A stretch of DNA of 64,000 bases, taken from assembly GCF_009741375.1 (NCBI RefSeq), contig NZ_WOWP01000013.1, positions 186,001 to 250,000 of the forward strand. Reading direction: 5' to 3'. The translations under genes were made by a program, and so were the position numbers. The first letter of the stretch is position 1, and the number at the start of each line of letters is the position of its first letter. The stretch comes from Flavobacterium rakeshii (GTDB taxonomy: Bacteria > Bacteroidota > Bacteroidia > Flavobacteriales > Flavobacteriaceae). The notes beneath the pieces are model-generated. The model searched no databases. It saw nothing but the letters and a program-made list of their open reading frames with translations, and had not been told where the DNA came from. Of this stretch, positions 17,598 through 24,848 are shown one piece after another.

Positions 17598-18872
17598 TTA
17601 GTAAACAAAAATAGGTCTTTCACCCATCATACCGTTTACCTCATCAGCAACTTCTTCAATAACCTCTTCATTAGTAAAGTTAGTGATAACCTTGTCTATA
17701 AGAGCAACAACAGTTTCCATATCAGCCTCAACTAAACCACGTGTAGTGATTGCAGCCGTACCCACACGGATACCCGATGTTACAAACGGAGACTTATCAT
17801 CAAACGGAACCATGTTCTTGTTAACAGTGATTTCAGCTTTTACCAAAGCATTCTCTGCCTCTTTACCTGTAATGTTTTTGTTTCTAAGGTCAATAAGCAT
17901 CATGTGGTTATCTGTACCTCCGGAGATAATATCATATCCTCTCTTAACAAAAGCCTCGGCCATAGCCTGAGCATTTTTCTGTACCTGTAGTGTATAACGG
18001 AAGAACTCATCACTTAAAGCCTCACCAAAAGCAACAGCTTTAGCAGCAATAATGTGCTCTAACGGTCCACCTTGGTTACCAGGGAAAACAGCAGCATCAA
18101 GTAAAGACGACATCATTCTTACTTCTCCTTTAGGAGTTTTAATACCCCATGGATTTTCAAAATCTTTACCCATTAATATCATACCACCTCTTGGCCCTCT
18201 AAGGGTTTTGTGAGTTGTTGTAGTAACAACATGACAGTGAGGTATTGGGTCACTTAATAAACCTTTAGCAATAAGTCCTGCAGGGTGAGAAATATCGGCA
18301 AGAAGTAAAGCACCTACGCTATCGGCAATTTCCCTAAAGCGTTTAAAGTCCATATCACGAGAGTAGGCAGAAGCACCTGCAATAATCATTTTAGGCTGTT
18401 CCTGTGTAGCTATCTCCTGTATTTTGTCGTAGTTAAGCCTTCCGGTTTCTTTCTCTACACCATAAAATACAGGCTGGTATAACCTACCTGAAAAGTTTAC
18501 AGGAGAACCGTGAGTAAGGTGACCACCGTGAGAAAGATCAAAACCTAATATTTTATCACCCGGTTTAAGGCAAGCGTGGAATACAGAAGCATTAGCCTGA
18601 GATCCCGAGTGTGGCTGTACGTTTGCATACTCAGCACCAAACAAGGTTTTCGCCCTGTCTATGGCAATTTGCTCGATAACATCTACTACCTCACATCCGC
18701 CATAATATCTCCTTCCCGGATAACCTTCGGCATATTTATTAGTAAGTACAGAACCCGCTGCTTCCATTACCTGGTCGCTCACAAAGTTTTCTGATGCAAT
18801 AAGTTCCAGTCCGTTAATCTGCCTGTCTTGTTCTTCAAGGATCAGGTCGAAAATTTGTTCGTCGCGTAGCAT
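17598..18872 (-). CDS. glyA: Serine hydroxymethyltransferase
   Basis: 424 residues, full length. It interconverts serine and glycine with tetrahydrofolate, supplying one-carbon units in the cytoplasm. The PLP-binding lysine is Lys222 in '[16 protein letters not shown]', and the N-terminal '[12 protein letters not shown]' and 'YPGRRYYGG' motifs are canonical. It is transcribed alone toward a terminator. TATTTTTG on the minus strand (18906-18899) is a reasonable -7 box. The divergent neighbour is fumarylacetoacetase. Confidence 0.97.
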   Translation of the reverse strand: MLRDEQIFDLILEEQDRQINGLELIASENFVSDQVMEAAGSVLTNKYAEGYPGRRYYGGCEVVDVIEQIAIDRAKTLFGAEYANVQPHSGSQANASVFHACLKPGDKILGFDLSHGGHLTHGSPVNFSGRLYQPVFYGVEKETGRLNYDKIQEIATQEQPKMIIAGASAYSRDMDFKRFREIADSVGALLLADISHPAGLIAKGLLSDPIPHCHVVTTTTHKTLRGPRGGMILMGKDFENPWGIKTPKGEVRMMSSLLDAAVFPGNQGGPLEHIIAAKAVAFGEALSDEFFRYTLQVQKNAQAMAEAFVKRGYDIISGGTDNHMMLIDLRNKNITGKEAENALVKAEITVNKNMVPFDDKSPFVTSGIRVGTAAITTRGLVEADMETVVALIDKVITNFTNEEVIEEVADEVNGMMGERPIFVY

Positions 18873-18912
18873 TTTATATTTTTTCGTTAATTTGCCGTCA
18901 AAAATACAAAAA

Positions 18913-18930
18913 ATCGTTTGTCAAAACGAT
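18913..18930. promoter_or_regulatory. Inverted repeat in the glyA/fah divergent promoter region
   Basis: ATCGTTT-gtca-AAACGAT is a perfect inverted repeat of 7-base arms that overlaps the -33 element of the fah promoter and lies just upstream of the glyA -7 box. It is a candidate operator for one or both genes. Confidence 0.4.
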
Positions 18931-18947
18931 ATAGCAAAGTATATTTG
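18917..18947 (+). promoter_or_regulatory. Promoter of the fumarylacetoacetase gene
   Basis: TTTG (18917-18920), 19 bases, TATATTTG (18940-18947): a textbook Bacteroidota promoter. The predicted start near 18953 leaves a leader of about 32 bases before the ATG at 18985. Confidence 0.7.
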
Positions 18948-18984
18948 ATAATTGAATAACAAAATCATACACAAACAAAGTAAT

Positions 18985-20271
18985 ATGACATTAACAGCAA
19001 ACGACCCTTCCAGAAAATCGTGGCTTAATGTACCCGAAAACAGCGATTTCCCTATACAGAATATTCCTTTTGGCGTTTTTATCACTAAAGACGATGTAAT
19101 TACCATAGGAACTAGAATAGGAAACTACGCAATAGACTTAGGTGCACTGCAACAGTTAAACTATTTTGAAGGCATTGAGCTTACAGATGATATGTTCATG
19201 CAGGATACCCTTAACGATTTCATATCAGACGGTAAAAAAACATGGCGTTTGGTAAGAAACCGTATTGCGGATATTTTCGACATTAACAACCCTAAACTAA
19301 GGGATAACGAGAAACAAAAAGAAATCGTAATATTTGACATTAAGGATGTGGAAATGCAGCTTCCGGTACTTATTGGTGATTACACTGATTTTTACTCAAG
19401 CCGCGAGCATGCTACAAACGTAGGTAAAATGTTCCGTGATCCTGATAATGCCCTTTTACCAAACTGGCTACATATTCCGGTAGGTTACCACGGTAGGAGT
19501 TCTACCATTGTACCATCGGGCATACCGGTACACCGTCCTAACGGGCAAACACTTCCTCCGGGAGAAACCCAGCCGGTATTCGGTCCTTCAAAAAGAGTTG
19601 ACTTTGAGCTTGAAATGGCTTTTATCACTACCGATGCTAACATAATGGGCGAACCAATCCCTGTAAACGAAACAGAAGACCATATTTTTGGTATGGTACT
19701 GTTTAACGACTGGAGCGCACGTGATATTCAAAAATGGGAATATGTGCCGCTAGGTCCGTTCCTTGCTAAAAACTTTGCATCATCAATGTCTCCTTGGATT
19801 GTAACACTGGATGCGATGGAACCATTCCGTACTGCAGGACCGGAGCAAAATGATCCTAAGCCTTTAGAGTACCTTCAGCAAACAGGAGAACACGCGTTTG
19901 ACATTAAGTTACAGGTAGGTTTAGCTCCTGAAAACGGAGAAGAAACCATTATATGTAACTCTAACTTTAAGTACATGTACTGGAGTATGTCTCAGCAACT
20001 GGCTCACCATACTGTAAACGGTTGCCGTGTTAACTCGGGCGACTTAATGGGTAGCGGTACTATTTCGGGACCAACACCAGACAGTTTCGGTTCTATGCTG
20101 GAGCTTACATGGGGCGGACAAAATCCGCTTAAATTAAACAGCGGAGAAGAACGTAAATTTATTGAAGACGGAGATACTGTAATTATGCGAGGTTACTGTC
20201 AAAACGATGAGGTTAGAATCGGTTTTGGCGAGGTAAGCAGCAAATTATTACCGCCTTTCAGCAAAAAATAA
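18985..20271 (+). CDS. fahA: Fumarylacetoacetase
   Basis: The ATG at 18985 gives 428 residues, normal for the family. The enzyme hydrolyses 4-fumarylacetoacetate to fumarate and acetoacetate, the last step of tyrosine breakdown. The N-terminal FAH domain ('SWLNVPENSDFPIQNIPFGVF') and the catalytic C-terminal domain with 'YHGRSSTIVPSG', 'FELEMAF' and 'DWSARDIQKWEYVPLGPFLAKNF' (metal and substrate residues) are intact. No other tyrosine-degradation gene is in the window. The unit ends in a hairpin terminator. Confidence 0.96.
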   Translation: MTLTANDPSRKSWLNVPENSDFPIQNIPFGVFITKDDVITIGTRIGNYAIDLGALQQLNYFEGIELTDDMFMQDTLNDFISDGKKTWRLVRNRIADIFDINNPKLRDNEKQKEIVIFDIKDVEMQLPVLIGDYTDFYSSREHATNVGKMFRDPDNALLPNWLHIPVGYHGRSSTIVPSGIPVHRPNGQTLPPGETQPVFGPSKRVDFELEMAFITTDANIMGEPIPVNETEDHIFGMVLFNDWSARDIQKWEYVPLGPFLAKNFASSMSPWIVTLDAMEPFRTAGPEQNDPKPLEYLQQTGEHAFDIKLQVGLAPENGEETIICNSNFKYMYWSMSQQLAHHTVNGCRVNSGDLMGSGTISGPTPDSFGSMLELTWGGQNPLKLNSGEERKFIEDGDTVIMRGYCQNDEVRIGFGEVSSKLLPPFSKK

Positions 20272-20277
20272 TACTTT

Positions 20278-20303
20278 AAGCCCCTCAAATGAGGGGCTTT
20301 TTT
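20278..20303 (+). terminator. Intrinsic terminator after fah
   Basis: AAGCCCCTC (20278-20286) pairs with GAGGGGCTT (20291-20299) around AAAT, followed by a T-run. Confidence 0.85.
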
Positions 20304-20460
20304 ATACCACTACCCTAATTTTTTAGCTTAAAAAAATTAATATTTAAAAATTTAAACCTCAAAAAAATTTAAAATATTAAATCAAAATCGGTTTTTGCCT
20401 TTTTTTAGTTAAAAATACAGGCTTATATAAAATTTAACAGCCATCGTTTAATTTATGTTA

Positions 20461-20468
20461 TAAATTTG
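20461..20468 (+). promoter_or_regulatory. -7 element of the arginine operon promoter
   Basis: TAAATTTG matches TAnnTTTG perfectly. The -33 region is weak. The expected start, about 5 bases after the box, falls within a few bases of the leader-peptide ATG at 20474, so the leader peptide may be translated from a nearly leaderless RNA. Confidence 0.5.
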
Positions 20469-20473
20469 CAACG

Positions 20474-20557
20474 ATGAATAAAAATAGATTTAATACTAAA
20501 CTCCCTAAAAATCAAACAGCTATCCGGCTTAACTACCGGGTTGTGCGGTTGGTATAA
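20474..20557 (+). CDS. Putative arginine leader peptide (27 residues)
   Basis: ATG at 20474 to TAA at 20555-20557 encodes 27 residues with four Arg. Three are within the last ten residues ('IRLNYRVVRLV'), each encoded by CGG (20525, 20537, 20546), a codon I see rarely in the neighbouring genes, which mainly use CGT, AGG and AGA. The frame directly follows a perfect -7 box and precedes the arginine biosynthetic operon. This is the classical layout of a ribosome-stalling attenuator: scarce charged arginine tRNA would pause the ribosome at the CGG cluster, next to the palindrome that overlaps the stop codon. Expression and function are inference. Confidence 0.55.
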   Translation: MNKNRFNTKLPKNQTAIRLNYRVVRLV

Positions 20558-20688
20558 TTATACCTGCCACATACTGGGTGTACTTTATTTAGTATTAATC
20601 TTATTTTAACGGAATTGAAAACACTATCTGTTTTTTTAAGGTCTGTAGTAAAAGATCATTCTTTTATATCTAATCCTAATTCTTTAGA

Positions 20689-20704
20689 GAATCGACGACG
20701 ATTC
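20689..20704 (+). other. Hairpin in the arginine operon leader
   Basis: GAATCG-acga-CGATTC is a perfect six-base stem with a four-base loop, followed by a weaker GGCC-gtaa-GGTC stem. It has no T-run, so it is not a standard terminator. It may control access to the GNAT start region. Confidence 0.4.
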
Positions 20705-20729
20705 AGGCCGTAAGGTCTGCAATATCACT

Positions 20730-20774
20730 ATGGTCCGGTCCGTCCGGCTCCAATTACCCTGTTTATTTTATTGA
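20730..20774 (+). CDS. Second short arginine-containing open frame (14 residues)
   Basis: ATG at 20730 to TGA at 20772-20774 encodes 'MVRSVRLQLPCLFY', with both Arg as CGG. It ends 32 bases before the GNAT start codon. The repeated use of CGG in two short frames of the same leader makes it a candidate second regulatory peptide, but it is short enough to be chance. Confidence 0.3.
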   Translation: MVRSVRLQLPCLFY

Positions 20775-20806
20775 TCATATATTAATTTATTTCTATTAGT
20801 ACTGAA

Positions 20807-21430
20807 ATGAATGTATCTATTGTAATAGCTCACGAAGAGCACTACAAATTTGCAGAAGAAATTTGTGAGACCATCAACGCTTCTGCCGTACAAAGAGGTA
20901 CGGGTATTGCCCGAAGAACCCCTGAGTATGTTATGAAGAAAATGGAGAACCGCGATGCTGTGGTAGCAACCGTAAACGGAAAGTTTGCAGGCTTTTGCTA
21001 CATAGAAAGTTGGTCTCACGGCAAGTTTGTAGCAAACTCAGGCCTTATAGTGCATCCTGATTACAGGGCACTGGGGCTTGCAAAAAAAATAAAGGAAAAA
21101 GTATTTAAATACTCTCAGGAAAAATATCCGGGAGCAAAAATATTTGGTATCACCACAGGACTGGCGGTTATGAAAATCAATTCTGATTTGGGCTACAAGC
21201 CGGTGCCTTTTAGCGAACTTACAGACGATCCAAGCTTTTGGAACGGATGCCGTGGCTGTTCAAACTTCGATATACTGGAGCGCAAAGAGTACAAAATGTG
21301 CCTTTGTACCGGTATGCTGTATGACCCGGCCAAAAAGAAAACAGAAGAAAAATACACGTTTAACAAAAAAGTGCTGCTAAGGCTTAAAAATATAAAGCTG
21401 GCACTTTTCCTTAAAAAAGAAAAAGTATAA
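20807..21430 (+). CDS. GNAT-family N-acetyltransferase, first gene of arginine operon
   Basis: 207 residues. The acetyl-CoA-binding core 'VHPDYRALGLAKKIKEKVFKYSQEKYP' is near residues 83-110. The C-terminus has several Cys ('GCRGCSNF', 'MCLCTG'), unusual for ordinary GNATs. Its stop codon overlaps the argG start (TAATG at 21428-21432), so it is translationally coupled to arginine synthesis. It probably provides the N-acylglutamate synthase step (argA function) that the operon otherwise lacks, with acetyl- or succinyl-CoA as donor. That role is inferred from context. Confidence 0.8.
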   Translation: MNVSIVIAHEEHYKFAEEICETINASAVQRGTGIARRTPEYVMKKMENRDAVVATVNGKFAGFCYIESWSHGKFVANSGLIVHPDYRALGLAKKIKEKVFKYSQEKYPGAKIFGITTGLAVMKINSDLGYKPVPFSELTDDPSFWNGCRGCSNFDILERKEYKMCLCTGMLYDPAKKKTEEKYTFNKKVLLRLKNIKLALFLKKEKV

Positions 21431-22623
21431 TGAAAAAAGTAGTTTTAGCTTACAGCGGCGGTCTTGACACCTCTTACTGCCTTAAGTACCTAAAAAACGA
21501 ACTGGGGTATGAAGTGCATACCATACTTATAAACACAGGCGGTTTTACGCCCGAAGAATTAAACGGTATAGAAACAAGGGCTTACGAGCTGGGCAGTGCC
21601 CTCCACGTAAACCTTGATATTATTGATAAATATTACGAAAAAGCAATTAAGTACCTTGTATTTGGTAATGTGCTTAAAAACAATACCTATCCGCTTTCTG
21701 TTAGTGCCGAAAGAGTTTTCCAGGCACTGGAAACGGTTAAATATGCAAAAAGCGTAGGTGCCGAAGCAATTGCTCACGGCAGTACGGGTGCAGGTAATGA
21801 TCAAATTCGTTTTGATATGGTATTCCAAACCATAGCTCCGGAAATGACTATTATTACTCCTATACGTGACCTTAAGCTTACACGTCAGGAAGAAGTGGCT
21901 TACCTACAGGAAAACGGTGTGGAGTATAGCTGGGAAAAAGCACAGTACTCTATTAACAAAGGGATATGGGGTACGAGTGTAGGCGGTAAGGAAACCCTAA
22001 CCTCATCACAACCGTTACCGGAAGAGGCCTACCCTTCTCCTTTAACAAAAACACAACCTGAAAAAGTTATTCTTCATTTTGAAAAAGGCGAACTTACAGG
22101 TATCAATAACGAATTTGACAAACCTTCGGTTAATATCCAGAAGCTTGAAGCGCTGGCTTCTGCTTTTGCTATAGGCAGAGATATACACGTAGGTGACACC
22201 ATTATTGGTATTAAAGGACGTGTGGGCTTTGAGGCAGCTGCTCCGCTTATCATCATTAAGGCACACCACCTATTGGAAAAACACGTACTGGGCAAATGGC
22301 AACTGTACTGGAAAGAGCAACTGAGCAACTGGTACGGAATGCTTTTTCATGAAGGGCAATACCTTGACCCTGTAATGAGAAATGTGGAAGTGTTTTTAGA
22401 GGACACTCAAAAAACGGTAACAGGTACGGTAACGGTAAGCCTAAAACCTTATCACTTCACACTGGACGGAATTGAGTCGGCTCACGATTTGATGAATACC
22501 AAGTTCGGGCAGTATGGTGAGGTGAACAACGCCTGGACATCAAACGATGCCAAAGGCTTTATTAAGATATTAGGCAACGCACAAAACATTTATGCACAGG
22601 TAAACGGAGAAAGCTATGATTAA
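21430..22623 (+). CDS. argG: Argininosuccinate synthase
   Basis: 397 residues. It joins citrulline and aspartate with ATP to give argininosuccinate. The N-terminal PP-loop 'LAYSGGLDTSYCL' and the 'AHGSTGAGNDQIRFD' motif are intact. The start codon shares its A with the stop of the GNAT gene, and the 3' end overlaps argC by 8 bases, so all three are translationally coupled. Confidence 0.97.
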   Translation: MKKVVLAYSGGLDTSYCLKYLKNELGYEVHTILINTGGFTPEELNGIETRAYELGSALHVNLDIIDKYYEKAIKYLVFGNVLKNNTYPLSVSAERVFQALETVKYAKSVGAEAIAHGSTGAGNDQIRFDMVFQTIAPEMTIITPIRDLKLTRQEEVAYLQENGVEYSWEKAQYSINKGIWGTSVGGKETLTSSQPLPEEAYPSPLTKTQPEKVILHFEKGELTGINNEFDKPSVNIQKLEALASAFAIGRDIHVGDTIIGIKGRVGFEAAAPLIIIKAHHLLEKHVLGKWQLYWKEQLSNWYGMLFHEGQYLDPVMRNVEVFLEDTQKTVTGTVTVSLKPYHFTLDGIESAHDLMNTKFGQYGEVNNAWTSNDAKGFIKILGNAQNIYAQVNGESYD

Positions 22624-23593
22624 CATTGGTATTATAGGCGGATCAGGTTACACAGCAGGCGAATTGTTACGACTGCTGGCTAACCATCCGCAGGCAAATA
22701 TTGATTTTGTTTACAGCACCACAAATGCGGGCAGTCCGGTAGCTAGTGTTCACCAGGACCTGTTTGGCGATCTTGAACTTAACTTTACCGATACGGTTAA
22801 CCCGAATGTTGATGTGGTTTTCCTATGCTTAGGACATGGTAAGTCGATTGCTTTTCTGGAAGCCAATGCGTTTTCGGAAAGCACGAGGATAATAGATTTA
22901 GGGAATGATTTCCGTTTAGAGAAAGATGCTGCCTTTAATGGTAAAAACTTTGTATACAGTCTTCCGGAACTGAATAAGAACCAAATTAAACAGGCACAGT
23001 ACATTGCTAATCCGGGGTGTTTTGCCACAGCTATACAGTTAGCCTTATTACCACTTGCAGCAAACAGGCTGCTAAACAATGCGGTACACATTAATGCTAC
23101 TACAGGCAGTACAGGTGCAGGAGTTCAGCCATCGGCTACTTCACACCATCCCTGGCGTATAGGTAATATGTCGCATTATAAGGCTTTTGAGCATCAGCAC
23201 ATGGGCGAAATTATACAAAGTCTTGGGCAGCTGCAAAATGGTTTTGATCAGGAGGTATTATTTATCCCAAACCGTGGTGATTTTACCCGTGGGATATTTG
23301 CAACACTTTATACCAAGTTAAGCAAAAGCTTTGATGAGGTTACAGCACTGTATGAAAAATATTACAGTAACGAACCTTTTGTTAGGGTTACTACCGATAG
23401 TATTCACCTGAAACTGGCGGTACAAACCAACAAATGCTTTGTAAGCTTGGAGCAAAAGGGCGATTACCTTTTAATCACATCGGTAATAGACAACCTTGTA
23501 AAAGGCGCTTCGGGACAGGCAATACAAAACATGAACCTGATGTTCGGGCTGGACGAAACCACCGGACTACAGCTTAAGGCTACCGGTTTTTAA
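22616..23593 (+). CDS. argC: N-acetyl-gamma-glutamyl-phosphate reductase
   Basis: 325 residues. It reduces N-acylglutamyl phosphate to the semialdehyde with NADPH. The nucleotide-binding 'GIIGGSGYTAGELLRLL' is at the N-terminus, the catalytic Cys135 lies in 'ANPGCFATA', and 'SHHPWRIGNMSHYKAFEHQH' provides the conserved histidines. It overlaps argG by 8 bases. A four-arm palindromic repeat separates it from argD. Confidence 0.96.
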   Translation: MINIGIIGGSGYTAGELLRLLANHPQANIDFVYSTTNAGSPVASVHQDLFGDLELNFTDTVNPNVDVVFLCLGHGKSIAFLEANAFSESTRIIDLGNDFRLEKDAAFNGKNFVYSLPELNKNQIKQAQYIANPGCFATAIQLALLPLAANRLLNNAVHINATTGSTGAGVQPSATSHHPWRIGNMSHYKAFEHQHMGEIIQSLGQLQNGFDQEVLFIPNRGDFTRGIFATLYTKLSKSFDEVTALYEKYYSNEPFVRVTTDSIHLKLAVQTNKCFVSLEQKGDYLLITSVIDNLVKGASGQAIQNMNLMFGLDETTGLQLKATGF

Positions 23594-23599
23594 TAATTT

Positions 23600-23674
23600 C
23601 CTGCAAGGTTTTAAAAACCTTGTAGGTATGCTAAATAAAAAACTAAACCTACAAGGATAAAGACCTTGCAGGTT
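23600..23674. repeat. Four-arm palindromic repeat between argC and argD
   Basis: Four related arms occur in order: CCTGCAAGGT (23600-23609), ACCTTGTAGGT (23617-23627), ACCTACAAGG (23647-23656) and ACCTTGCAGGT (23663-23673). Arms 1/2 and 3/4 can pair only with a wobble or mismatch, while arms 1/4 and 2/3 pair perfectly, so a nested hairpin or two side-by-side hairpins can form. It is the longest gap inside the operon and looks like a mobile intergenic repeat that was inserted there. Confidence 0.65.
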
Positions 23675-23688
23675 AAATAAAAAAAGAA

Positions 23689-24825
23689 ATGAGCAACTTA
23701 TTCAATGTATACCCTATATATAATATAACTCCGGTAAAGGCACTGGGGGCAAAAGTTTGGGACGATAAAGGACAGGAATACCTTGATTTTTACGGAGGTC
23801 ACGGGGTTATCTCTGCCGGGCATTCACACCCGCTTTATGTAAAGGCGGTGAGCGAGCAGGTAGCCAAGCTTGGCTTTTATTCCAACTCTATCGAAAATCC
23901 GTTACAGGAAGAACTGGGCAAAAAACTGGTTAGCTTTTCGGGTTATCCTGACTATAGCCTTTTCCTTTGTAACTCAGGTGCCGAAGCCAATGAAAATGCC
24001 CTTAAACTGGCATCGTTCCATAACGGTAAAAAGAAAGTTATTGCTTTTAATAAGGCTTTCCACGGACGTACCTCTGCCGCAGTAGCCGCTACAGATAACC
24101 CATCGATAGTTGCACCAATCAATGCAGGGCACGAAGTGGTTTTCCTTCCGCTTAATGATGAGGAAGCCTTAAAAGCAGAACTGGCTAAAGGTGATGTTTG
24201 CTGTGTTATTATAGAAGGGATTCAGGGTGTAGGCGGACTGGATGAGGGCACTACCCTTTTCTTTAAGGCTATAGAAAAAGCCTGCAACGATAATGATGCA
24301 GTACTTATACTGGATGAAATACAGAGTGGCTATGGGCGTTCGGGTAAATTCTTCGCACATCAGTACCATGATATAAAGCCGGACATCATCACTATGGCAA
24401 AAGGTATGGGTAACGGCTTTCCTGTAGGCGGTATCCTTATCTCTCCTAAGTTTAAGGCTTCATTCGGTTTACTGGGAACTACTTTTGGCGGTAATCATCT
24501 TGCCTGTGCAGCCGCAACTGCGGTGCTTGATGTTATAGAACAGGAAAACCTTATGGACAATGTTAATGCTATGAGTACCTATTTTAAGGAACAGGCTGCC
24601 CTTATACCACAGGTTAAAAACATCAAAGGACGCGGACTCATGCTGGGACTTGAGTTTGATTTTGAGATAAACGAATTACGGAAAAAACTGATTTATAACG
24701 AGTTTATATTCACCGGTAGCGCATCACAAAAAAACCTGCTGCGCATATTACCGCCACTGTCTATAAACAAGGAGGACATAGATCGCTTTTTTATCGGTCT
24801 TAAAAATGCATTAAAGGATTTATAA
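23689..24825 (+). CDS. argD: Acetylornithine/succinylornithine aminotransferase
   Basis: 378 residues, a class III PLP aminotransferase. It transfers an amino group from glutamate to N-acylglutamate semialdehyde to give N-acylornithine. The motifs are 'CNSGAEANENALKLA', 'FHGRTSAAVAAT', 'ILDEIQSGYGRSG' and the PLP lysine Lys238 in 'MAKGMGNGFPVGG'. It is slightly shorter than the usual 390-400 residues at the N-terminus but complete in all motifs. It lies between argC and the carbamoyltransferase gene. Confidence 0.94.
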   Translation: MSNLFNVYPIYNITPVKALGAKVWDDKGQEYLDFYGGHGVISAGHSHPLYVKAVSEQVAKLGFYSNSIENPLQEELGKKLVSFSGYPDYSLFLCNSGAEANENALKLASFHNGKKKVIAFNKAFHGRTSAAVAATDNPSIVAPINAGHEVVFLPLNDEEALKAELAKGDVCCVIIEGIQGVGGLDEGTTLFFKAIEKACNDNDAVLILDEIQSGYGRSGKFFAHQYHDIKPDIITMAKGMGNGFPVGGILISPKFKASFGLLGTTFGGNHLACAAATAVLDVIEQENLMDNVNAMSTYFKEQAALIPQVKNIKGRGLMLGLEFDFEINELRKKLIYNEFIFTGSASQKNLLRILPPLSINKEDIDRFFIGLKNALKDL

Positions 24826-24848
24826 GTTATTTTTCAATTAATTACAAA

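Larger units (their letters stand above)
20304..20806 (+). promoter_or_regulatory. Long leader region of the arginine operon
   Basis: About 500 bases without a classical gene. 20304-20460 is very AT-rich and I see nothing else in it. A perfect -7 box (20461-20468) then starts a leader of about 335 bases that contains an arginine-rich leader peptide (20474-20557), the palindrome GGTATAATTATACC (20551-20564), a T-run at 20631-20637, a duplicated AAGGTCTG (20638-20645 and 20712-20719), a six-base hairpin GAATCG-acga-CGATTC (20689-20704) and a second short frame with two CGG codons (20730-20774). Position and codon content suggest arginine-responsive control; the mechanism is inference. Confidence 0.55.
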
